From NCBI GenBank assembly GCA_949987565.1, contig OX465114.1:6726933-6790932 (forward strand): a stretch of DNA of 64,000 nt, written 5' to 3'. This document shows, in pieces, positions 54,226 through 64,000 of this stretch. The notes beneath the pieces are model-generated. The model did no database searches. It worked only from the letters and a program-made list of their open reading frames with translations, and was not told the DNA's origin. Position numbers and translations under genes: made by a program. The DNA is from Luidia sarsii. Taxonomy: Eukaryota; Echinodermata; Asteroidea; Paxillosida; Luidiidae. The stretch's first letter is position 1. Each line of letters opens with the position of its first letter.

Positions 54226-56469
54226 GTAAGCATACAGTAGGCTTCAACAATAGTTGAATTCGGGATAAGGAAGACATAAGTTAGGCCTATTTCAGGAAGA
54301 CCAGCACAATGCTAGTTGAAAGAGAGATTTGCATCTTGACTTCAAGGATTAAATGTGCATGCCAACAATGAAGATGAATTCGAAACCAAATGCTCAAATA
54401 CAAAGTTTTTCATGGTGAGAATAGCAGAAGGAGTAGGTATGTGGTGACACCATGTAAAATATCTCTTTTGTGAGTGTGTGAGGTTCTGAAAAGAACTAAA
54501 TGCTCAAGGATTTTGAATGGTCAGTTATTTGGACTTTGTTTTAACTTTTGTCTGATAGATGATCTTGTCAAGACGTTCAGCAATGGACAGATGGAGATTT
54601 CACCATTCCAGCCAGTGATGTTGCCTGTCCTTCACTAATGGAGACGTCATAAAGTAATTAATTTTGCTAGATTTGGGGGATTTGCATCTGAAATTTACAT
54701 TTTTTGCAACAAAAGCTTTCATGCAACCACGTCCACCTAAGAACATTTCCCAATTTTTCGGAATTTCACAATGATACTCTGATCATCCCAGTTTTTGCTT
54801 GGTGCTAAATTTCAATTCTAATATTTTCAAACCATCTTTAACTCATGCTGGGGATGTAGATGATGTTCTATTATTTGGTTGGGGAGGGTTGGACTAGAAT
54901 CTAAACAAAAATCCGTGAACTTTATTGAAGTTCAAACAAATGTTCAAATAATCTAAGATTATCTTCAATAATTACCTACTTTTTACTGGCTTAAATCTGG
55001 GATGGATTCATTTGGTTGAGTTTGGTTCAGCATCACATTATTGTGCATACGGCTAGTATGATGAACTCAACTGGTTCACCATCAATGCGTTTTTGTACTA
55101 GTGCATAGCATCATTACCCCCTGGGTGGGGGAAGTAAATGTAGCACAGTGAAAGAAAACATTCACCTTTCCCTTGGTGGGGATATCTTTGCTCATGGCAT
55201 TTCTTTCCCCTACATGAGGTTGTTTACATCTTTGCTTTTGGCATTTCATTGCCCTGGATCGGGATATTGAGATATTTGGAGATGTTGTTTCTTACCCCTG
55301 GGTGGGGATGTCAATGTCTTTGCTCATGCTGATTTATATCCCCGTGGTGGGACAACTTGTTACAAAGATGTGAGAGTTTTTAAAAGTCATTGCATACATG
55401 TATATCCATTTTGTACGAATCCTTAATAATACGTTCCTGTAAGTCACCTTTATGCATGATATACATGTACATTATAGTTGCACACTGTTGCCATTGTCTG
55501 GCATTTTTCTTCCATCGAATGAATCCACCCTATTTATTTTTAAATTTTTCTTTTACATGTACAGTATATCCTAGGAAATGGTTCAGGATAGCCACTCATA
55601 TGAAATGATATTTTCATATCCTTAGAAATGTGACAGTGAAATGGCTTTTTCACCTTAATACTTTGAAATCATTGTTCAATTATTGCTATATAATTTACAA
55701 AATCTCTAAACATTTTGAAATGATTTTTTTTCTGAAAATCTGAAATGGTTATTAGAAAATGACATTCTCTAAACATTGCAAATTCAGTCAACAATTCCAA
55801 AACTTTCTCCCCTGGGTGGGGATACCTGCTTTTCTACCAATGCTATTGCATTTTTTTACCGTTGATTTCTTTTTTTTATTCATATGCTCAGTTTCTTTTC
55901 TCAAAATCTTCACAAATTTCTGAATTTTATATGAGTGCATATCCTGAATCACTTCAAATGGCAGCAGGGGTCTTGATCAGACATTTCAGACTGGAAAATG
56001 CAATTTGTTATAAAACTATTCAAATTTGTTCTGTGGGAAGAGATCTGAGTACATCACAAATTGCCTGTTCCAAAATTCAAAATGTTTCTTTTGAAATCAA
56101 TGACCCCCCTGTCATTGTAATTCACAAGGGAGTCTATGATTTTCCATTTTTATTCACTGGGCTTTGGGAAAGTTTGGATTCCAAATTCATTTTGATAAAA
56201 GCTTGAAAGTCAAATAATTACTTTTTAAACAGCAAGTACTAAATATTTTCAGGGGATTTTTCACTGAACTCAAAATTAGAAACAGAACTAAATAATGTTT
56301 GAATTGTCTAAAATCCACATTAATAATTACATGAAAAATGGAAAATCATTGGCCATTGATATGTAGATCCTCTGTACTTATTTTTGCATGATTATTGTTG
56401 CATTTTTGTATCTGATTCGTAACATCATCACCCCCCCTGAATGATACATACTGTAGCATAACTAGCATT

Positions 56470-56805
56470 CACCTTTCCCCTGGGTGGGGATTTCTGCATC
56501 TGTGCTCATGCCATTCTTTCTTCTTGATGGGGATGTCTTTATCTTTGCTCATGCCATTTCTTTCCCCTGGGTGGGGATGTCTGTGTCTGTGCTCATGCCA
56601 TTTCTTTCCCCTGGGTTGGGATGTCTGTGTCTCTGCTCATGCCATTTCTTTCCCCTGGGTGGGGATGTTTGTGTCTTTGCTCATGCCATTTCTTTCCCCT
56701 GGACGGGGATTTTTGCATCATTGTTCATGTCATATCTTTCCCCTGGGTGGGGATGTCCACATCTTTGCTGATGCCATTTCTTTCCCCTGGGTGGGGATGT
56801 CAGTG
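56470..56805 (+). repeat. Minisatellite with 44-bp unit
   Basis: About 7-8 tandem copies of a 44-bp unit (ttcccctgggtggggatgtc then ~24 bp ending gctcatgccatttct). The boundary 'ggatgt' recurs at 56580, 56624 and 56668, with a variant at 56712. Scattered single units occur at about 53700-53850, 55180-55350 and 55810. The unit is not a multiple of 3, so the frames across it are not conserved coding. Confidence 0.9.
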
Positions 56806-56940
56806 CCTAAAATTGCAAAACGTTTGTTTTGTTTGAGCAGATTGCTTTGTTTACATGTATATTTGTATTTGTTTATATTTATATTGTATCTAAAACTGCC
56901 AACTGTATAAAATTGAATCTGAAGATATGCACAATAGTGC

Positions 56941-57235
56941 AAAATGCGTGTGCCGGTCGGTGCGCCCTCTACTGTCTGGGATGCAAAGTGACCTAATGGC
57001 CTGGGTGCATTGGTCGGTATGCCTCATGTTCAGTGACATTGGGCTGCTGTTGCTGCTGTTGCCCTAATCTGCTGCTGCTCTGCCTCACATGATTTGCCAA
57101 GCTCATTCCAAATTTCAACCCCAAATTCCCCATAGGAAAGAAGGGACTTTGCTGCTGTACACTTAGATTTTGATTTGCCTGTGTGCTTGGGTCGGACTGA
57201 GGACCCTTTTTTTGCACTTTTTTTGATCATTTTGT
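56941..57235 (-). mobile_element. Diverged inverted partner of the repeat at 59600-59905
   Basis: Begins 'gcgtgtgccggtcggtgcgc' followed by 'cctctactgtctgg', and ends near 'ttgctgctgtacacttagat'. The segment at 59600-59905 carries the same blocks on the opposite strand in the same order. Frames here are Gln-rich from CTG repeats and look non-coding. Confidence 0.55.
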
Positions 57236-57321
57236 TATCCTAAGTTGGTACCCGTCATGCTTTGTTCCTGTGTAAACAGGACACTGTTCAGACTGGTCAC
57301 CATGACCATCTTTTTTTACAG

Positions 57322-57389
57322 GACATCTGCTTCTGATCTGAGGGGGCTCTTGAACTTGATGGATGATAGTGACCTCTATCTAGTTGATG
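57322..57389 (+). CDS. Weak exon candidate
   Basis: Acceptor tttttttacag and donor GTATGA; only one frame is open, reading T-S-A-S-D-L-R-G-L-L-N-L-M-D-D-S-D-L-Y-L. It is phase-compatible with a second candidate at 62121-62189 (acceptor attgtttcag, donor GTAGCT, reading N-C-K-L-S-G-I-K-D-K-W-L-R-Q-F). No family recognised; either could be chance. Confidence 0.2.
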
Positions 57390-58429
57390 GTATGAAGATT
57401 GGAGAAATGATATTTTGACATGTGCATGTATTTTTTTCACACATTGTTTTCACTTGCATTCTTGAAAGAAAAACAAATCCTTAACTCAGGAGATAACAAA
57501 GATGACATAGGGGTTGTGTAGGTTTTATATTAACTCTTCTAAACTAAATTAAAATAATTAAGTAGTTGCCAACCAAGCTGTTATGAGCTCTAAAAGAATA
57601 TAGGAAAAATAGCCCTATTACAAATGACTTTTAGATTATACATTGTATTTAAATTTGACAGCATACTAGGATGTAATAGATACTTCTTGTTTATCAAAAT
57701 TGATAAGCCCTTTGAAATCACATTTTATTCTTAAATCGAAATTATCTGATTGGCTAGGTTCTGTCTCTATAATTATTCTGAAACACCATTCTCACTTGAT
57801 GCCTTCTTTGCCATATTATGGTTAGGGAATGCAAATCATTGTAGATCTTACACAAATGACAGGGAAGTGCTCTCATCAATTAAAGAGCAATGAAAAATAG
57901 GCTAGGATTGAACAGAAACAGTGAGATAAATATTAGGATATTAAAGTTAGGATACCAGTAAATTGCAATTATTAAACAATTCTTACAAATTTATATTTAT
58001 TGTTGTGGTGTTCACTAGACAATGAAGAATCAAATTAATTATATTTATAAGTCAGGAATGGCAATTTTTATATGTACACTGTACTATCAGCTATGATAAC
58101 TATCAGAAAGTATTTCTACAGTACATGTACATGTAAATGTAGTAAAAGTAAATAGAGCATTTGTTTCTAGCATTTTACTCTGACACTCTTTATCCACGAA
58201 CAAATTAGATGTAGAACTTTTTGTTAGATTGTGCTTGAGCAGCGTGCCAAAAAATTACATTTCCACTGCATCAACCAAAATAATGGTGTAGCCAGGTTTA
58301 CATTTGCTCAGGAATGAAAATGGGGGGGGGGGCGTGATTCCTGGGGATATATGGCAGTGTATGGCAGAACATGTATATGGTTGAATGCTTCTGATTGGCA
58401 CCCCCACCACAGTAAAGACCAGTTGGCTA

Positions 58430-58545
58430 TTTGGGAAGGCCACCATCTAAGGGCTGCATAGCTCAGATGATAAGAGTGCTGGTTTGCAAAACCAGAGGTC
58501 TCAGGTTCATGCCCTGGTCCAGTCAACATTCTTGCCTTTTTTGTT
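58430..58545 (+). mobile_element. tRNA-derived SINE (tagctcagatgg family)
   Basis: Contains GGGCTGCATAGCTCAGATG, 'gtttgcaaaaccagaggtct' and box B-like GGTTCATGCCC. Degenerate copy of the family at 1744 and 41822. Confidence 0.6.
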
Positions 58546-59599
58546 TCACCAAAAAAGAAAGAATTATGCTCAGTTTCAGGATAAAGCTGCAATGCATTAG
58601 CTTATTTTAGCAGATAAGGATCAGTTTAGAAATCAGAAAGCTTGGTTGGTTATCAATAAATTAGGGATCAGGAAACATGGTTCGGATAGTCTAGGTCTAG
58701 ATTTTGAAAATTATTCACTTTTATACCAATTAAATAACACAAAGACAGGGATTTTCCCCCTTGCATTTAGGCAGCAGAAATTTCCATGTCTCAATGGTGT
58801 TTCCATTACTGCTTTCAAACAAGTAAACTAAGTGGGGGAAAAAAGCCCCCCAAAAAGAGCAAATGTGAAATTCTCACCAAAACTTTAAACTTATTTTGGC
58901 AAATGTTGAAATTGTAAAATATTCACAACAAATTGGCCAAATTGTATTAGACTGGGATTTGAACCCGAGACCTCTGGTTTTGTGTACAAGCGCTCTTTTG
59001 GCAAATGTTGAGATACTAAATTATTCATCTCAAAGTTCTCCTGAAATCTGTCATTTTAGACCATGGTACAATTCCATGCCTGCTCAAGAATACATTTTGC
59101 CGAATCATTTTTAGTTATTAAAATAGAAAGTGGTAATTGATTCAGTAGTGTCTTACTACATGTATTTCAGATTTTTCTGTTTAGCTTAATCATTTTAGGT
59201 GACTTACATGTAGTGTTAGGTTTATGTTAGCAATAGTGTTTATCTACATGAACTCAATGTCATCTTCACTATCTCCTGGCAATAGGACAATGCTCTAATT
59301 TTTCTCTATTTGTTTCCAGCGGCTCAAAGCAATGAATGAAATACCATGAAATCTTATGGACTGTGTTTTGGCTGGTTTTTTTTTTTTTTAGGAATGAATT
59401 CAATCATATTTCTCTAGATAGACATGTCATGTTGGAATATTGTTTCTCCAATCAGCAAATCATCGTCTGGACTGAAGTTGTCTTCATTTTGAAGGTCAAG
59501 GGCTCAATTAGTGATGCTGTGGAAAAGTCCAAATGAATCGGCCTTTTTTATACCAAAATTCACCTCCAAAAGTCTGAACATAGTGGCCTGGTTGCCCGA

Positions 59600-59905
59600 A
59601 CAGGGAGTGACGTCCCGCCCACCCATACAGATGTATCTCTATCTAAGTGTACAGCAGCAAAACTTTTCTGACCTTTGTTCAGGCCTTTGTTATTCCCAAC
59701 AATGCGTGGCTTTCTGCCTCGCATTGCTAATGAGCTTGTTGAAATATGTGTTGCAGAGCATTGGTGGAGAGGGGTGCCAGTGGCACAGTAGTCTGGTGCT
59801 GCTGGACTTGGGGTGTACTGACCAATGTACCTGGGCCACTAGGTCGCTAAGCATTCCAGACAGTAGAGGGCGCACCGACCGGCACTCGCATTTTGTATTA
59901 GTTTT
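59600..59905 (+). mobile_element. Diverged inverted partner of the repeat at 56941-57235
   Basis: Reverse complement shows 'gagtgccggtcggtgcgccc', 'tctactgtctggaatgc' and 'ttgctgctgtacacttagat' in the same order as 56941-57235. It may be a non-autonomous transposon family; ends not resolved. Confidence 0.55.
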
Positions 59906-60149
59906 TTTTTTAATAAAAAAAAAATCACAGAACACAGTGATCTCCTTTCACATTTTTATTTGTCAAAATTTTAAACCTCCCTCCCCTAAAAATATTCACA
60001 ATGTGGTTGATTAAGGATACGCGTACTTGGTTTAAGGGGCTACATTGCTAACAGCATCCCTGAAGTTACAGCCAAGATCAAGAGAGCGCCCATCATTTGG
60101 TGTTTAACCAATACGAACAGCGCCCTCTCTTTAAAGGCCATATTTCATG

Positions 60150-60290
60150 GAGGCTTATTGAAATGGTCCTACAATACAACCTTTAGGATAATTTGCATAT
60201 GACCTTTGTCCATAGCAAAAAGATGCAGCACAAAGGTCACATGTTAATAATCTTAAGGTTGTATTAGCAGGACACATTTCAACTTGCAAT
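60150..60290. repeat. Short palindrome 'acaacctttaggataattt...'
   Basis: Inverted arms 'aatggtcctacaatacaacctt' type and 'aaggttgtattagcaggaca' flank 'gcatatgacctttgtcca' / 'gcacaaaggtcacatgttaa'. Arms are imperfect; no coding potential. Confidence 0.5.
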
Positions 60291-62508
60291 GTAGTCCCTC
60301 CCCAAAGATATCATTTCAAACATTGTGCTGGACCATGTTTATCTAGCTTTTTTGCAGCGCAAGTTTAGAATTCAGAACATTTTTATCATACTTTGTTTGC
60401 AGCGCAAATACAGAACAGATTTTGTAGCCTAGAACACAATGAATTTGTGTCTTTGCAAATGCTCACAGAATGTGTGCAGTCTTAATATAAAGCCCTCTTG
60501 ACATTATATATTGCGTTTTTTAAATTTGCCTACAGATGGGAATTCAGCAAGCGCAACAAGAAAAGTGGATCAGAAGCCATCGCAATTTGGATGAGGTCAG
60601 CACAATGTACGAAATAAAACCTTTGAAACCAGTAGTAACCTGCCACCGTAAATAAGTTGGAGTAAATTTTTGATTTGCGTGTAAAAGAACATTTTAATCC
60701 TGTTGCCTTTGATTGAATTTGGTGAAACGTACAGACAAGTAAGCGCAGAAAAATCGTTGCCATTAGAAAATAATTGTGAACAAATTTGGAGGCTTTGTTT
60801 CTACCAAAAAATTGAACCTGAAGCCAAGAGCATGAATTTGCCAAAAATAGTACTGCTTAGGAATATCTAGTCTCGCTTTAGTAAGTCAGATGCAATTTTA
60901 TGCCCATTTGCAAATTTGGCGCATTTTGGGACTTTTTGGGGGGTCTAGACAAATACTGCAAGTGTACTTAACATCCAACTGTCCAACTTGGTTTCATGGT
61001 AGCAGGTTACGCGTATCCATAGTTAACCACTTATGCATGGTATGGTGAAAGTATGCCAGCTAATATCTCAATTCGCGTTGTTTTAGGAATTTGTTTTAAA
61101 GAGAGCAATTTAGCTGAGAACAAAAATGTTTCCAATTTGATTCTTTTCGTACAAATTTAGTGCTATGCGCAATTTGCAACAACTTCAAAACTTGGAGCAC
61201 AGTGAAAAATTGTTCAAACTACTATGAAAATGCTTCAATTATTTCACAAATATTCAAACTGTTTTCTAAGAATGACTTAAGATGTCCAGACAATTAAATG
61301 TTTCGATTTTAAAAGTCTTTCTTAACAGAAAGAAATTCTTCGAAAATATCTGATCACAAAAGAAAAGTACGGTATGTGCATTTTTGTCAAGGCATAGTGA
61401 ATTTGGAAAATCTCATTGAAAAATACACTAATGAAATTAGACAGCGCGCTTTATTGATCATTGCAGTGAAGGAAGAATCAATGATATAGACTGGCATATT
61501 TGACCCATCCATGTACAACAGTTAAAAAAGCTTATTCCTTGCCCAAAAAGACTGGTATCCGGTTTGAAATTTCCAAAACGCGTTTTTCAGCATTCGACCC
61601 CCAGGGGTTGCATAAAATTGTGTCAACATGTGATTGCAGTGTTAATAATTTGTAAGGCCAATTTTGACAAGTCTTTTAGAAAAGTACATACAATGCAATG
61701 AAGATATTTTTGAGCTCATTCAACCCCAGGGGTTGCTTAAAATTGTATGAACATGTAATCGCAGAATTCAAAATTTAGAACGGCCATTTGGAGGCTTTTC
61801 AGAATAGTTGGCAGCGCACTGAAACTTGTACCAGACTTATGACCAGATACCAGTGGTTTTGGGGAGGGTCTAAAGTGAAATACACATCCATTGAGTGCAC
61901 ACGGCACTCTCTTTTAATTATTAGCTTACATTACATTGGATCCAATTAATTTTTAAATAATTAGCAGTCCGTGGTTTGAGGCAAAGAGTTCTCAGTCTTG
62001 ATCGATGACGGTATTGGGTTTTTTGTGGGGGCATCTAATTGATGGAACCAAATGAATTCGTCCTTATCTAGTTTTCTCGCTTGGGAAATTCTGATGGAAT
62101 TTGTTTTGTCATTGTTTCAGATCATCAGGGTAATTGCAAATTGTCAGGCATAAAAGACAAATGGCTTCGGCAGTTTGGCAACATCAGAGGTAGCTTGGCT
62201 GGACTCGAATCTCTGCCAGGGACATCTGGACATCAATACTGGAGCTAGTCGCTGAATTCTTGTTGAGGGGAATGGAGGAAGACCCCTTCGCTGTCTTGGC
62301 GTTCCATTTGTTGACTAAGTAGAGGTCACACGATGGTCATCTGAAAGCTGGTCTCGTTCTGTGATCCATAGAAGCACAAAAGAAAACAGAAACAGATATC
62401 TTTTACTAAGGTATTTCTTACCCATGGTCCAGCACAGGTTCTGAGACATACTTCCTACTTTTCTGTAATTTTTGGACAATTTGAGCTTTTTGAGAGTCTT
62501 TTATGAAA

Positions 62509-62691
62509 CGCAGTGGCTGTTGTTATGGCAGTCGTCCGTGTGGTTCCCTGACTAAATTGTATTTCGTCAGCATTGCAGGCTGGTTGAACCAGTCTATTGG
62601 CTGATAGTCTGGTTCCAAGAGCTAAACATCCTGACGAAAACTGTGAAGTCAGGGAACCAAACAAACGACTGCCGTAACAACAGCCACTGCG
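62509..62691. mobile_element. 183-bp MITE, CGCAGTGGCTG family (copy 4)
   Basis: Flanked by exact 9-bp repeats tttatgaaa (62500-62508 and 62692-62700). The inner right arm has small changes (aaacaaacgact). Confidence 0.9.
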
Positions 62692-64000
62692 TTTATGAAA
62701 TGAGTACCGATATGCAATCTGTTTGTGCTCACATTTGTGTCAGCACATCTGAATATATGCTTGTACCCAGACGTGTAACACACAAATCAAAATGGTAAAT
62801 GGTAACGAGTGGAATGTTCATGATTGGGATTCATATGCGTGCATTGTCATTTTTAAATGATACTTCTTGAAAATACTGGGTTACGAGGCACCTAGCTCTT
62901 ACCAAAAATACTGTATGTACAAGGTTAGTATGCACTGGACATTTAACTTGGATATTAATTTCAGACTGAGCAAGTTAGGAAACATTTGCTTGGAGAACAG
63001 TTTTGTTCATTCCAAGTGGGATTGGTGATGACAACTAATGGCAACCCGGGTATATATTTAGACAAAGTAACAATTAAACGGCATGATTAAAATATACCCC
63101 AAATAATAAAAACCAAAAAAGTGTAGGACTACTGAACAATTTTAAACAATTTGAAAAATCAGCTGATATTTCAAACCTTTGCCGATTTTTTCAACCCCAA
63201 AATTAAAGAAATGAACAATTACAAGTACAGGGCAAATCCACCTACCCATTATGGGTCCACTGAGCATTAGTTCTTCATTGAGAGCAGATTCAATGTATGT
63301 TGCCAGTTTCCGGACACTAAATTGGCGACCGTAAATTAAGGTGTGCCTCACTGGGATAAAAACACGTCCGGTCGCCACATATGGTCAGCGGCGAAAGAGT
63401 GCATGGTCGTTCAAAGGACGCGCACCAGTCACCGGGTTTCCCAGCTTGCATGAAGGGGCTATTGCAAATGGTCTGGTACCCAGTATTCTTGCAAGGCAAC
63501 ACGTTATGCACGGTGCATGTTTTCATTCGCAAATGAGAGCAATTATTTGTATCATGAATAGGTAAAGCTTTATTTTATTATACTTACGCATCTATTGATA
63601 TTCTAGTGATTATAGTTTGATATTTTTCACTAAAATATTACAATGAAATGTTACACTTGGATTAATAATATCTTATTTGTATTTCGAACAATTAAAATAA
63701 ATGACGAAGCCCCTAGAAGTGAGTTTTTATTTAAACCAATACACAATATCAAATATAAAAAGAAACATATTTAAATAAAAGGTCACCTGAATTTAGGGTC
63801 AAAGGTTATAAGGGCGCCCTCAAGCGTTTGAAAGGACAATTTTTATGGTAAGTATAAGGAAATAGCTTTGACCGTCAATATTGAACATTCAATCGCCCAA
63901 GTATGAACTACTGAGAAAGATTCACAAGAGGGCGCTTTTTTATTTAAATAATCCAAAATCCCTTTGTTCAATAATTATAATTGAATAAAATTAATGGAAT

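Larger units (their letters stand above)
52969..54900 (+). repeat. Tandem segmental duplication of about 1 kb
   Basis: The segment from about 52975 to 53600 and that from about 54010 to 54890 align: 'tgttgtattcttgttgcagg', an exon-like block, 'aatttcacaatgat', 'atattttcaaacc' and 'gatgatgttc' recur in the same order. The copies are diverged, with indels. Confidence 0.75.
57390..64000. other. AT-rich, gene-poor tail of the window
   Basis: Apart from the elements listed separately, no exon is supported. One more exon-like block is 60536-60595 (acceptor tttgcctacag, donor GTCAGC, 60 nt), open in two frames, with no recognised family. The last 250 bp contain 'gagggcgc'-type segments resembling other dispersed repeats (near 60090 and 60115). 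Confidence 0.5.

Noticed and set aside
57000..57230. Gln-rich minus-strand frame (Q-Q-Q-Q-P-N-V)
   Set aside because: The run comes from CTG repeats in one copy of a diverged inverted repeat; the other copy does not keep the frame.

Overview
This is a piece of animal nuclear genome, most likely from a marine invertebrate deuterostome such as an echinoderm or hemichordate. The evidence is: split genes with GT-AG introns of about 0.3-4 kb; GC-rich exons in AT-richer introns; no operons; many short inverted-repeat elements and tRNA-derived SINEs; and a NOX4-type oxidase, a family known in animals but absent from insects and nematodes. The exact taxon cannot be fixed from the sequence. All gene models below were built by joining exons by hand, and every join listed keeps the reading frame.

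Layout. 1-4784 holds repeats and no exon I could recognise. 4785-18571 (+) carries 14 exons of a NOX4-like NADPH oxidase; its first ~90 residues lie outside the window or were missed. 18572-21826 separates two convergent genes. 21827-28519 (-) is a complete 8-exon ecto-5'-nucleotidase (CD73/NT5E-like) gene. 28520-33169 is a repeat-rich divergent intergenic region. 33170-40351 (+) is a complete 7-exon UBE2J1-like ER ubiquitin-conjugating enzyme. 40352-44806 is intergenic repeats. 44807-46603 (-) holds the last two exons of a gene I do not recognise, with a conserved-looking coiled-coil C-terminus. 46604-64000 has no gene I can name. It is full of fold-back elements, MITEs, minisatellites and a tandem duplication containing a possible exon, plus a few isolated exon-like segments.

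The genes do not form one pathway. NOX4 makes hydrogen peroxide at internal membranes, NT5E is a GPI-anchored ecto-enzyme for AMP, and UBE2J1 is a tail-anchored ERAD enzyme. NT5E and UBE2J1 are also on the same human chromosome arm (6q14-q15), so the block may keep old linkage.

The most interesting points are: (1) the CD73-like protein keeps all metal-binding residues but has replaced most substrate-contacting residues and lost one disulfide as a pair; (2) a 28-nt microexon in NOX4; (3) a 183-bp MITE family with exact 9-bp target duplications, including two copies in tandem sharing three identical 9-mers; (4) an 888-bp near-perfect palindrome in UBE2J1 intron 1, with a 79-bp relative elsewhere; (5) a fold-back element whose terminal repeats are built of 16-bp tandem units.
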